Shown: one piece after another, positions 9,185-15,784 of the stretch
How positions within the stretch are numbered: the first letter of the stretch is position 1
How the letters are laid out: each line of letters starts with the position of its first letter
Assembly: GCF_003027925.1 (NCBI RefSeq)
Contig: NZ_PYPS01000005.1
Coordinates: 124,001 to 188,000 of the forward strand
Direction: 5' to 3'
Source of the DNA: Micromonospora sp. RP3T
GTDB lineage: Bacteria; Actinomycetota; Actinomycetes; Mycobacteriales; Micromonosporaceae
Length of the DNA: 64,000 bases
Made by a program: the position numbers and the translations under genes
The notes under the pieces: model-generated
The model's input: only the letters and a program-made list of their open reading frames with translations
Database searches by the model: none
Told to the model about the DNA's origin: nothing

Positions 9185-10409
9185 CATCGACGTGGTGATC
9201 GTCGGCGGCGGCCTGGCCGGCCTCGCCGCCGCCCGCCGGCTGCACCGCGCCGGCGTGTCGTGGCGGCTGCTGGAGGCCGGCGACCGGCTCGGTGGCCGGG
9301 TCGCCACCGACGAGGTCGACGGCTTCCTGCTGGACCGCGGCTTCCAGGTGCTCAACACCGCCTACCCCCGGCTCGGCACGCTGCTCGACCTCGACGCGCT
9401 CGACCTCGGCTGGTTCACCTCCGGCGTGCTGGTACGCCGCGGCGACCGGCTGGCCCGACTGGTCAACCCGCTGCGCGAGCCCACCGGCGCGCCCGGCGCG
9501 CTGACCGCCGGCGTCGGATCGCTGCGTGACCGGCTGCGCCTGGCCGCGCTCGCCGCCGGCTGCGCCACGCTGCCCGTCGGGCGGCTGCTCACCGCCACGG
9601 AGACCAGCACCGAGACGGCGCTACGCCGGGCCGGGCTCTCCGACGCGATCATCGAGGAGCTGATCCGGCCGTTCCTGGCCGGCGTGCTGCTCGACCGCGA
9701 GCTGGCCACCTCCAGCCACGTGTTCGCGGTCATCCTGCGCTCGTTCGCCAGGGGCCGGATCGGCCTGCCCGCGCGGGGGATGGGCGCGCTGCCCCGAGCC
9801 GTCGCCGCGCCGCTGCCCGCCGAGCAGCTCACGCTGCGCACGCCGGTCACCGCAGTCGCGCCCGGCCGGGTCCGCACCGAGGCCGGCGAGATCACCTGCC
9901 GTGCCGTCGTGGTCGCCGCCGACCCGCCGGCGGCGGCCACGCTGCTGCCGGCCGTCGAGCGGGTACGCATGCACGCGTACACCACCTACTACCACCGCAC
10001 CGACACGCCGCCGCTGGACGAGCCGATCCTGCTGCTCGACGGCGACCGCCGGGAACTTGTCGTCAACACGGTGGTGATCAGCAACGCCGCCCCGACGTAC
10101 GCGCCGGCCGGCCAGCACCTGGTGGCCACGTCCGTGGTCGGCCCGCAGGCCCCGCCCGAGCCGGTGATCCGCCGCGAGCTGGACCGCCTCTACGGCCGCT
10201 CCACCGCCGACTGGACCCACCTCACCACCGTCTCGGTGCCCGACGCGCTGCCGGCCGCCCCGCCGCCACAGGGTCGGCTGCGCAAGCCGGTGGCGCTCGG
10301 CGACGGCCTGTTCGTGGCCGGCGACCACCGCGACAGCCCGTCCATCCAGGGCGCGTTGGCCAGTGGCTGGCGCACCGCCGGCGCGGTGCTCGACGAGTTG
10401 CGGGGTTGA
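9177..10409 (+). CDS. FAD-dependent oxidoreductase (amine oxidase/phytoene-desaturase-like)
   Basis: 410 residues from GTG 9177, inside the MMPL stop region and preceded by GGAGCGGGGG. The N-terminus is a textbook dinucleotide fold (VVIVGGGLAGLAAARRL) followed by the GDRLGGRVATDEVDGFLLDRGFQV pattern of the flavin amine oxidase/protoporphyrinogen oxidase group (quoted in part). The C-terminus closes with LFVAGDHRDSPSIQGALASG, the second FAD contact. Substrate is not evident. Coupling to the MMPL exporter suggests it modifies an isoprenoid, lipid or other hydrophobic molecule that the transporter moves, which is inference. Confidence 0.9.
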   Translation: MPDIDVVIVGGGLAGLAAARRLHRAGVSWRLLEAGDRLGGRVATDEVDGFLLDRGFQVLNTAYPRLGTLLDLDALDLGWFTSGVLVRRGDRLARLVNPLREPTGAPGALTAGVGSLRDRLRLAALAAGCATLPVGRLLTATETSTETALRRAGLSDAIIEELIRPFLAGVLLDRELATSSHVFAVILRSFARGRIGLPARGMGALPRAVAAPLPAEQLTLRTPVTAVAPGRVRTEAGEITCRAVVVAADPPAAATLLPAVERVRMHAYTTYYHRTDTPPLDEPILLLDGDRRELVVNTVVISNAAPTYAPAGQHLVATSVVGPQAPPEPVIRRELDRLYGRSTADWTHLTTVSVPDALPAAPPPQGRLRKPVALGDGLFVAGDHRDSPSIQGALASGWRTAGAVLDELRG

Positions 10410-10531
10410 TTCGGCGTTCCGCTGCGCGCTGTTATTCTCGCGTTGCCCATCGTGGCGTCACGGCGTCTCACGGCGCCGGAGCGGTGGTGGCCGGTGATCG
10501 ATCGGCGGGTTACGATCCGACGCGCGGTGAC

Positions 10532-10608
10532 GGGGCGGTAGCTCAGCCGGTTAGAGCAGGGGACTCATAATCCCTCGGTCGCGGGTTCGAACCCCGCCCG
10601 CCCCACCA
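10532..10608 (+). tRNA. tRNA with CAT anticodon, probably tRNA-Ile2
   Basis: Acceptor GGGGCGG/CCGCCCC, anticodon loop CTCATAA (CAT) on stem GGGGA/TCCCT, T-loop TTCGAAC, discriminator A and encoded CCA. The anticodon arm and variable region (GCAGG-GACTCATAATC-CT-GGTCGC) resemble the lysidine-modified tRNA-Ile2 of E. coli more than elongator Met tRNA. Elongator Met cannot be excluded by eye; initiator Met is excluded by the paired acceptor end. Confidence 0.9.
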
Positions 10609-10643
10609 CGCCAACTCCCAGGTCAATGACGGTGACGCGGGTC

Positions 10644-10676
10644 GCGCCCGGCCCGACGACGTGTCGGGCCGGGCGC
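10644..10676 (+). terminator. Hairpin terminator after tRNA-CAT
   Basis: Fourteen-base perfect arms (GCGCCCGGCCCGAC and complement), loop GACGT, 36 bp after the tRNA. It also sits just beyond the stop of the minus-strand gene at 10687 and may serve both. Confidence 0.65.
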
Positions 10677-10686
10677 GTCGCGCGTG

Positions 10687-11415
10687 CTATGCCACGAAGC
10701 GGGCTCGGCGCCGCCGCCCGATCACGTAGCCCACGCCACCGAGGAGCAGCAGCGTGCCGCCGATGGCGGCCACGGTCGCGGTGTCGGAACCGGTCACCGG
10801 CAGCCCGCCGCCCTCGCCGCCGGGCGCACCCGGGCTGACGGAGGGGGCAGCGGTCGGTGCGACCGTCGTCGAGGCGCTGGGCGAGGCGCTCGCCGTCGGC
10901 GTGGGCTGAACCGTCGGCGTCGCCGTCGGCTGCGCCGCGCAGTCGAGCGCGCGGGCGTCGTACAGGCCGGTGTTCAGGAAGGCCAGGAGGACGTCGATGG
11001 ACCCGTCGTCGAGTGCCTTCTGCGTCGCGGCCCGCACGTTGGGACCGGCGCCGGTCATGGCCTGGTTCGTCTTGACGCGCAGGTCCGTCTGCCAGCGGTC
11101 CTGCACGTCCGACTTGAGGAACGCGCGCAGATCATCCGCGGTGCCGTTCAGCCGGTCCTCGATGGCCTTGGGCAGAACGAGCAACGATTCGGCTTGGGCC
11201 TCAGCCAGAAGCCGGTAGCCCAACAGCCGCAACTCGGCGTTGGTGGCGGTGTCCACATCGATGGTGATGAGCTCGCGGAAATCCTTGTAGACCTTGCGCT
11301 CCACCGTCTGGCAGGCCGGATCCAGCCCGGGCACCTGAGCCTGAGCCGCCGCAGGCGCCGCCGGAATCAGAAAAGCCAGCGCCACCAGGACGCCGGCCGA
11401 CAACTTCCATCGCAC
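10687..11415 (-). CDS. LPVTG cell-wall-anchored protein with ALF-like helical repeats
   Basis: 242 residues. GTG 11415 is chosen because GGGGAGG lies 9 bases upstream; an ATG nine codons earlier overlaps that ribosome site. A Sec signal peptide ends near AAAQAQ. The mature part carries ALF-type helical repeats (DLRAFLKSDVQDRWQTD, VRAATQKALDDGS), then a Pro/Thr/Ala linker, and a sortase signal: LPVTG, a hydrophobic helix and RRRRARF. It is therefore expected to be linked to peptidoglycan by a sortase; none is encoded nearby. ALF-repeat proteins are common and uncharacterised in filamentous actinobacteria. Confidence 0.85.
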   Translation of the reverse strand: MRWKLSAGVLVALAFLIPAAPAAAQAQVPGLDPACQTVERKVYKDFRELITIDVDTATNAELRLLGYRLLAEAQAESLLVLPKAIEDRLNGTADDLRAFLKSDVQDRWQTDLRVKTNQAMTGAGPNVRAATQKALDDGSIDVLLAFLNTGLYDARALDCAAQPTATPTVQPTPTASASPSASTTVAPTAAPSVSPGAPGGEGGGLPVTGSDTATVAAIGGTLLLLGGVGYVIGRRRRARFVA

Positions 11416-11510
11416 GTGGATGGTCCTCCCCGTTGTAGACAAAACATGGAGATGCTACCGACAGCGGGCGGACCGCACTGCCCCGCGCGAAGCGCGGTGA
11501 TGGAGGGCGC

Positions 11511-11552
11511 TGGGTGCATCTGTGGTCGCGGGGGCGACCACAGATGCACCCA
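11511..11552 (-). terminator. Perfect 19-bp hairpin between two minus-strand genes
   Basis: Arms of 19 bp (TGGGTGCATCTGTGGTCGC and exact complement) with a GGGG loop, 34 bp beyond the stop of the gene at 11586 and 96 bp before the start of the LPVTG gene. Likely a terminator, though no U-run follows. Confidence 0.55.
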
Positions 11553-11585
11553 CATGCCGGTCCTTCCGGCGGCAGGAGGCGGGCG

Positions 11586-11849
11586 TCAGTGGTCAGCCGC
11601 ACGGGGGCGCGCAGGCTCGTCGCCCCGCCGTCCCGGGCCCTCCGCCGGCGGCAGTGGCGCCATGCGTTCCTCGTACACCTGGATCTCGGCCCGGAAGCGG
11701 TGCGCGGCCGGATGCCAGATCTCCTCGAACGGCCCCATGACGTTGTCGCCGACGCCCCGGCGACGGACCCGGGCCGCCAGCCACGCGAGACACCCCAGGA
11801 CGGCCGCCAGGACACCGACGACCAGCACGATCGCCAGCAGTTCAGCCAT
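11586..11849 (-). CDS. Small single-helix membrane protein, function unknown
   Basis: 87 residues with one N-terminal membrane helix (LLAIVLVVGVLAAVLGCLAWLAA), a positive stop-transfer patch (RVRRRG), and a cytoplasmic segment containing PFEEIWHPAAHRFRAEIQVYEE. I recall similar short proteins as conserved hypotheticals in Micromonosporaceae, with no assigned role. Good reading frame and the flanking terminator support a real gene. Confidence 0.65.
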   Translation of the reverse strand: MAELLAIVLVVGVLAAVLGCLAWLAARVRRRGVGDNVMGPFEEIWHPAAHRFRAEIQVYEERMAPLPPAEGPGRRGDEPARPRAADH

Positions 11850-11908
11850 CGACCCACCCTAGCGGCGATCGTCGGGGCCGGGGCTGCGCCGCCGGAGTCG
11901 GATGCCGC

Positions 11909-12511
11909 ATGCTGTCCGCCATGGCGATCTTCGACCCCAAGGCCGACCTGCTCGACTACCTGCGCGGGGCGCGCAGCGTACTGGTGTGGAAGCTCGACGG
12001 GCTGGACGAGTACGACATCCGCCGCCCGCTGACGCCCACCGGCACGAACCTGCTGGGCCTGGTCAAGCACTCGGCCCGAGGCGAGTTCGGCTACTTCGGT
12101 GAGACCTTCGGTCGGCCGAGCGATGCCGTTCCTCAGTGGCCGGCGGGCGAGGAGACGTGGGATACGTGGGCCCTGCCGACCGACTCGCGCGAGTCCGTCA
12201 TCGAGCTGTACCGACGGTCCTGGGCGCACGCGGACGCCACGATCGAGGCGTTGCCGCTGGACGCGGTGGGTCGGGTGCCGTGGTGGGGCGACGGCGGCGA
12301 GGTGACGCTGCACCACGTCCTGGTGCACGTGACCGCCGAGACGCAGCGCCACGCCGGCCACGCCGACATCGTCCGAGAGCTGATCGACGGCATGGTCGGT
12401 CTGCTCCCCACCATGACGAACGTGCCGGACCTGGACCCGGCGGCCGTGACTGCCCATCGGGACATGGTGGAGCGGAACGCGCGGGAGGCCGCCGGCGCGG
12501 AGGGGGACTGA
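11909..12511 (+). CDS. DinB/DUF664-family protein
   Basis: 200 residues from ATG 11909 (GGAG 12 bases upstream); ATG 11921, giving MAIFDPKADLLDYLR, is the alternative. The pattern fits the DinB four-helix bundle of the DUF664 group: an early HSARGEFGYFGETFG segment, then LHHVLVHVTAETQRHAGHADIVREL, with three histidines (one early, two late) that would bind a metal. Members include mycothiol-dependent enzymes and many of unknown function. Immediately after its stop comes a fragment of another protein family (12511-12576), suggesting a deletion here. Confidence 0.85.
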   Translation: MLSAMAIFDPKADLLDYLRGARSVLVWKLDGLDEYDIRRPLTPTGTNLLGLVKHSARGEFGYFGETFGRPSDAVPQWPAGEETWDTWALPTDSRESVIELYRRSWAHADATIEALPLDAVGRVPWWGDGGEVTLHHVLVHVTAETQRHAGHADIVRELIDGMVGLLPTMTNVPDLDPAAVTAHRDMVERNAREAAGAEGD

Positions 12512-12576
12512 CTCGGGTACGCGACGGACGCATCGCCGAACTCTGGGGCCTGTCGGCCCTCACCCGCGAACGCTGA
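12511..12576 (+). pseudogene. C-terminal remnant of a SnoaL/NTF2-like protein
   Basis: A 21-codon open stretch (TRVRDGRIAELWGLSALTRER, then stop) begins at the DinB stop codon in another frame. VRDGRIAE-W is the usual C-terminal strand of SnoaL-like and NTF2-like proteins. No start codon or upstream part exists, so it looks like the tail of a gene whose front was lost. Confidence 0.4.
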
Positions 12577-12613
12577 CCCATCTCGGCGGGACGGGACCCG
12601 GCCGGCTCGGGGT

Positions 12614-13237
12614 TCACGCCTCCCGGACGCTCGCGGTGCCCCGAGGGTGGCGGGGCGCCTCGATCTCGTCGAGCAGCGCGATCGCGAAGTCCGGGTAGCT
12701 GATCCGGCTGGCCGGATCGCCGTGCGCGGCGAACTCGTAGCGGCCGGTACGGGCGCCGTCGTGGTCGAAGTCGCCCGCCGGTGCCACGTACGACCAGTAG
12801 AGCTCGCAGTGTCGCAGCTCGGCGAGGCCCGCCGCGTGGCCGAGGAAGAACGGGCGGTACTCGTCCGGGTAGCCGGGCTCGTCCATCAGGGGCACGCCGG
12901 ACGGCCCGGGCAGGACCGGTGCGAGACCGACCACCACCAGGCGGCGTACGCCCGCCTCGGTGAGCCCGGCGGCCAGCGCGCGCGACGACGCGGGGAAGAA
13001 GTCCTGCGCTGGCACGGTCAGGTCCGCCGCCGCGCTGATCGCCGCGTCCTGCCCGGCGGCGGCCCGCGCCACGCTGTCCGGGTCGGTGACGTCGCCGGCC
13101 ACCACCGGCGCGTCGATCGGGTCGCGGTGCCGGGCGGGGTCGCGTACCACCGCCGTGACCCGGTGGCCGCGCCGCCGCGCCTCGGCCACGGCCCGGCGTC
13201 CGGCGCGACCGCCGGCGCCGAAGATCACGATGTTCAT
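12614..13237 (-). CDS. NmrA-like NAD(P)-binding oxidoreductase
   Basis: 207 residues, ATG 13237 with GAGAGG about 10 bases upstream. The N-terminus MNIVIFGAGGRAGRRAVAEA is a Rossmann GxxGxxG fold of the atypical short-chain dehydrogenase group; VVAGDVTDPDSV and VRRLVVVGLAPV follow the family order. It lacks the classical YxxxK catalytic pair at the usual place, so it may be a redox sensor or quinone/flavin reductase rather than a dehydrogenase. It is divergently transcribed from an HxlR regulator, a recurrent pair in which the regulator controls the oxidoreductase. Confidence 0.88.
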   Translation of the reverse strand: MNIVIFGAGGRAGRRAVAEARRRGHRVTAVVRDPARHRDPIDAPVVAGDVTDPDSVARAAAGQDAAISAAADLTVPAQDFFPASSRALAAGLTEAGVRRLVVVGLAPVLPGPSGVPLMDEPGYPDEYRPFFLGHAAGLAELRHCELYWSYVAPAGDFDHDGARTGRYEFAAHGDPASRISYPDFAIALLDEIEAPRHPRGTASVREA

Positions 13238-13305
13238 GAGAAGATGCCTCTCACCAGGGCCGGAGCCCTGTGCCCGGCCGGTGCGCCGACGGTATCGACG
13301 GGCCT

Positions 13306-13323
13306 GGTTACCTCCGGGATACC
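13306..13323. promoter_or_regulatory. Candidate HxlR operator in the divergent promoter
   Basis: GGTTACC-TCCG-GGATACC, an imperfect palindrome, lies 8 bp before an in-frame GTG (13331) and 17 bp before the ATG of the HxlR gene. The same interval must hold the promoter of the divergent NmrA-like gene. HxlR proteins bind such inverted repeats in shared promoters; the assignment here is inference. Confidence 0.4.
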
Positions 13324-13339
13324 GGCTATCGTGAGCCGC

Positions 13340-13729
13340 ATGAGGCAACCGTTGCCCGCCGACATGTTCGACGAGCTGTGCCCGTCCTCGCTCAACCCGA
13401 TCCGGTTCGGCGACAAGTGGGCGGCGCTCATCATCCGCTGCCTCGAAGGCGGCCCACGGCGCTTCTCCGAGCTGCGGGTGCCGCTGCGCCGCGTCACCCC
13501 GAAGGTGCTCACCGGCTCGCTGCGCGCCCTGGAACGGGACGGTCTGGTGACGCGCACCGTCCACCCCGGACGCACCGTCGAGTACGAGCTGACGCCGGTG
13601 GGCCGCAGCATGCTCGAACCGATCGCGGTGGCGTGCGCCTGGACCGAGCGGCACTGGGACGAACTGCTCGACGCGCGCGAGTCGTACGACGCCGCGGCGC
13701 CTCCCGGCCGGCGGACCCGGCCGGCGTGA
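13340..13729 (+). CDS. HxlR-family winged-helix transcriptional regulator
   Basis: 129 residues from ATG 13340; an in-frame GTG at 13331 would add three. The central signature is clear: KWAALIIRCLEGGPRRFSELRVPLRRVTPKVL (partly quoted) followed by LRALERDGLVTRTVHPGRTVEYELTPVGRS, the recognition helix and wing of HxlR proteins. An N-terminal cysteine (ELCPSSLNPIRFGDKW) sits where redox- or electrophile-sensing members carry theirs. It probably represses itself and the divergent NmrA-like gene, with release by a reactive quinone or aldehyde. Confidence 0.92.
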   Translation: MRQPLPADMFDELCPSSLNPIRFGDKWAALIIRCLEGGPRRFSELRVPLRRVTPKVLTGSLRALERDGLVTRTVHPGRTVEYELTPVGRSMLEPIAVACAWTERHWDELLDARESYDAAAPPGRRTRPA

Positions 13730-13934
13730 CGATTGCGACTGTCGACCGGGCCGACTAGCGTCAGCGTTCGTGAACACCGGACCGGCCCGAGGCCATGCAC
13801 GGATTGGTGATCCGGTGGAGGTCTGACCGCGCCACGGGTGCGCCACAAGCACCCGCCAGGCCGGGCCCGCGGACCTCCCCGCCGCTCGCGCACCGATGGT
13901 TCCCATTCGTGTCGAGCACCGTGAGGTCAACCGC

Positions 13935-14309
13935 ATGACCGTTTCGTTCAACCACACCATCGTCGCCGCCCGGGACCGCCACGCGTCGGCCCGGTTCTTC
14001 CGGGAGCTGCTGGAGCTGCCGGAGGCGCCGTCCTGGGGTCCGTTCACCAACGTGCAGCTCTCCGACGGCGTGCTGCTCCAGTTCGCCGAGCCGCCGGTGG
14101 AGATCCAGATGCAGCACTACGCGTTCCTGATCGACGACGACCTGTTCGATCGGGCGTACCAGCGGCTGTGCGACCAGGGCGTCGAGCATTGGGCCGATCC
14201 GCAGATGCGTCGCCCCGGTGAGATCAACGACGAGCACGGCGGCCGGGGCGTCTACTTCAAGGACCCCGGGGGCCACGCCATCGAGCTGATCACCCGCCCG
14301 TACCTGTAG
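13935..14309 (+). CDS. VOC-family (glyoxalase/dioxygenase-like) protein
   Basis: 124 residues. ATG 13935 (MTVSFNHTIVAARDR) is taken over an ATG 13 codons upstream because GTGAGG lies 8 bases before it and the fold starts here. It has the paired beta-alpha-beta-beta-beta modules of the vicinal oxygen chelate family: N-terminal NHTIVAARD with HASARFFRELL, central MQHYAFLID, and the C-terminal YFKDPGGHAIELIT. Metal ligands would be the His in each half and the Glu of AIELIT. Substrate is unknown. Confidence 0.88.
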   Translation: MTVSFNHTIVAARDRHASARFFRELLELPEAPSWGPFTNVQLSDGVLLQFAEPPVEIQMQHYAFLIDDDLFDRAYQRLCDQGVEHWADPQMRRPGEINDEHGGRGVYFKDPGGHAIELITRPYL

Positions 14310-14419
14310 TTCGGACGGGTGCCGGCCGGGCGCCGAGACCGGTGCCCGGCCGGCACGCCAGCCCGCCGGGCGGGCAACTCCGGTCAGCCGATCGCCCGAC
14401 CCTGTGGGACGCTGACGGC

Positions 14420-14608
14420 ATGGCTCGACAGTCGACGGCATGGTCCCGGATGTCCGCCCGGCAGCGGCGCGTGGTCGGGGTCGCGCTGGGCCTGGCGGTC
14501 TGCGGCGTCGTGCTGGCGCTGGCGGTCGATCCGGCATTCGGCGCGATGGTCATCTCGGCGGCGTCGCTGGTCGCCATCCTCGCCGTGGTGTTCACCCCGC
14601 CGGCCTGA
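14420..14608 (+). CDS. Small two-helix membrane protein, function unknown
   Basis: 62 residues from ATG 14420 (MARQSTAWSRMSARQRR). A basic head is followed by two hydrophobic segments (VVGVALGLAVCGVVLALAV and MVISAASLVAILAVVF) joined by a short DPAFG turn. Ribosome site is weak (GGGACG). It lies between a VOC gene and a convergent SRPBCC gene. I do not recognise a family; coding is supported by codon pattern and hydrophobic periodicity only. Confidence 0.5.
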   Translation: MARQSTAWSRMSARQRRVVGVALGLAVCGVVLALAVDPAFGAMVISAASLVAILAVVFTPPA

Positions 14609-14624
14609 GACGGCGTCCAGGTCG

Positions 14625-15095
14625 TCAGCGCGCCGACTCGACGTACGCGGCCAGGTTGGCCAGCGAGGACGCGATGCCCTCCTCGTGCACCGCCTGGTCG
14701 ATGCCGGGTGGCACGCCGGTCGCGGTGACGGTCACCTCGGTCGCGTCGCCGGCCGCGGCCAGGTGCCAGGTCAGGGTCATGGCCCCCGCGTACGCCGGGT
14801 CGTCGGCCTCGAACACCGCGGTCTGCACCACCCGCTCCGACCGGACCAGGTCGGCGAACCCGACGTCGACGACGTCCGTCGCGTCCGACGTCTTGCCCGG
14901 ACTGCCGGTCGGGTCGAGGTAGGTGAGCGCCATCCGGAAACCGCCACCGGGGCGGGGATCCCACCGATCGATCCGCCCGCGCATGCCGTCCGGCGGCAGC
15001 CACGCCTCCAGCGCGTCCCGGCGCAGAAGCGCGTCGTAGACCGTCGCCGGCGTCGCGGCGATCGTCCTGCTGGCCCGATCGATCCTGCTCACCAC
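14625..15095 (-). CDS. SRPBCC-family protein (AHSA1-like)
   Basis: 156 residues. SRTIAATPATVYDALLRRDALEAWLPPDGMRG matches the START/Bet-v-1 N-terminus in which a helix follows the first strand (quoted in part), and the protein ends with a long helix (EEGIASSLANLAAYVE). The fold forms a hydrophobic cavity, and AHSA1-like members are mostly uncharacterised in actinobacteria. The start is 36 bp from the divergent GNAT gene, so both share a compact promoter region. Function cannot be stated beyond ligand binding. Confidence 0.87.
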   Translation of the reverse strand: MVSRIDRASRTIAATPATVYDALLRRDALEAWLPPDGMRGRIDRWDPRPGGGFRMALTYLDPTGSPGKTSDATDVVDVGFADLVRSERVVQTAVFEADDPAYAGAMTLTWHLAAAGDATEVTVTATGVPPGIDQAVHEEGIASSLANLAAYVESAR

Positions 15096-15131
15096 TCGAT
15101 TCTAGGAGCCGGTCGAGGAGACGATGGGCGG

Positions 15132-15716
15132 GTGAGATTTCCGCTCTCGACGCCGCCCGCCATTCCCGCCGGCACCCTCGCGTCCGGTCCGCAGCCGACG
15201 CTCGCCGTCGGCGACGACCTCGTCCTGCGGCCGTGGCAGGCGTCCGACGCGTCGGCGTTCCTCGCCGCCTACCAGGATCCCGAGATCCGCCGCTGGCACA
15301 CCCGCCGACCCGACTCCGAGGACCAGGTCCGCGACTGGTTCGCGTACTACCGCCGGGCGTGGCGCCAGGAGACGGCGGCGAGCTGGGCGATGACGGACGG
15401 CGGCGGTGAGCCGCTCGGGCGCATGGTGCTGGGCGCCATGGATCTCGGGGACGGGGTGGCGGTGTGCGCGTACTGGGTGGTGCCGGCCGCCCGCGGCGCG
15501 GGCGTGGCCTCCCGGTCGTTGCGGGCGGTGAGTGACTGGGCGCTCGGCGCCGGCTTCCACCGTCTCGAACTCGACCACTCGACCCGCAACCAGGCGTCCT
15601 GCCGGGTCGCCGTCAAGGCCGGCTTCCGGGCCGAGGGCACCAGGCGCAACGCCGCCGTCCACCCGGACGGACGGCACGACATGCACCTGCACGCCCGCGT
15701 CCGCGGCGACGCGTAG
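15132..15716 (+). CDS. GNAT-family N-acetyltransferase (RimJ/RimL-like)
   Basis: 194 residues from GTG 15132. DLVLRPWQASDASAFLAAYQDPEIRRWH is the N-terminal signature of the Acetyltransf_3 group (partly quoted). Acetyl-CoA binding follows in YWVVPAARGAGVASRSLRAV (the V-P-x-x-RGxGxA loop), and the C-terminal HRLELDHSTRNQASCRVAVKAGF carries the usual Asn and Ser/Cys. Relatives acetylate ribosomal protein N-termini or small amines. It stands 68 bp upstream of the SARP gene on the same strand. Confidence 0.88.
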   Translation: MRFPLSTPPAIPAGTLASGPQPTLAVGDDLVLRPWQASDASAFLAAYQDPEIRRWHTRRPDSEDQVRDWFAYYRRAWRQETAASWAMTDGGGEPLGRMVLGAMDLGDGVAVCAYWVVPAARGAGVASRSLRAVSDWALGAGFHRLELDHSTRNQASCRVAVKAGFRAEGTRRNAAVHPDGRHDMHLHARVRGDA

Positions 15717-15784
15717 CCCAGATGGACAGCGGCTGCCACGGGCACGCCGCGCACGGCTGGTCGCGCGGATGAGAGAGTGACGGC

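Noticed and set aside
7001..9358. 785-codon minus-strand frame opposite the MMPL gene
   Set aside because: His/Gln/Asp-rich shadow of an MMPL gene with intact family motifs.
10532..10608. Initiator tRNA-Met
   Set aside because: The acceptor end is fully paired (G-C at 1-72) and the anticodon stem lacks the three G-C pairs typical of initiators.
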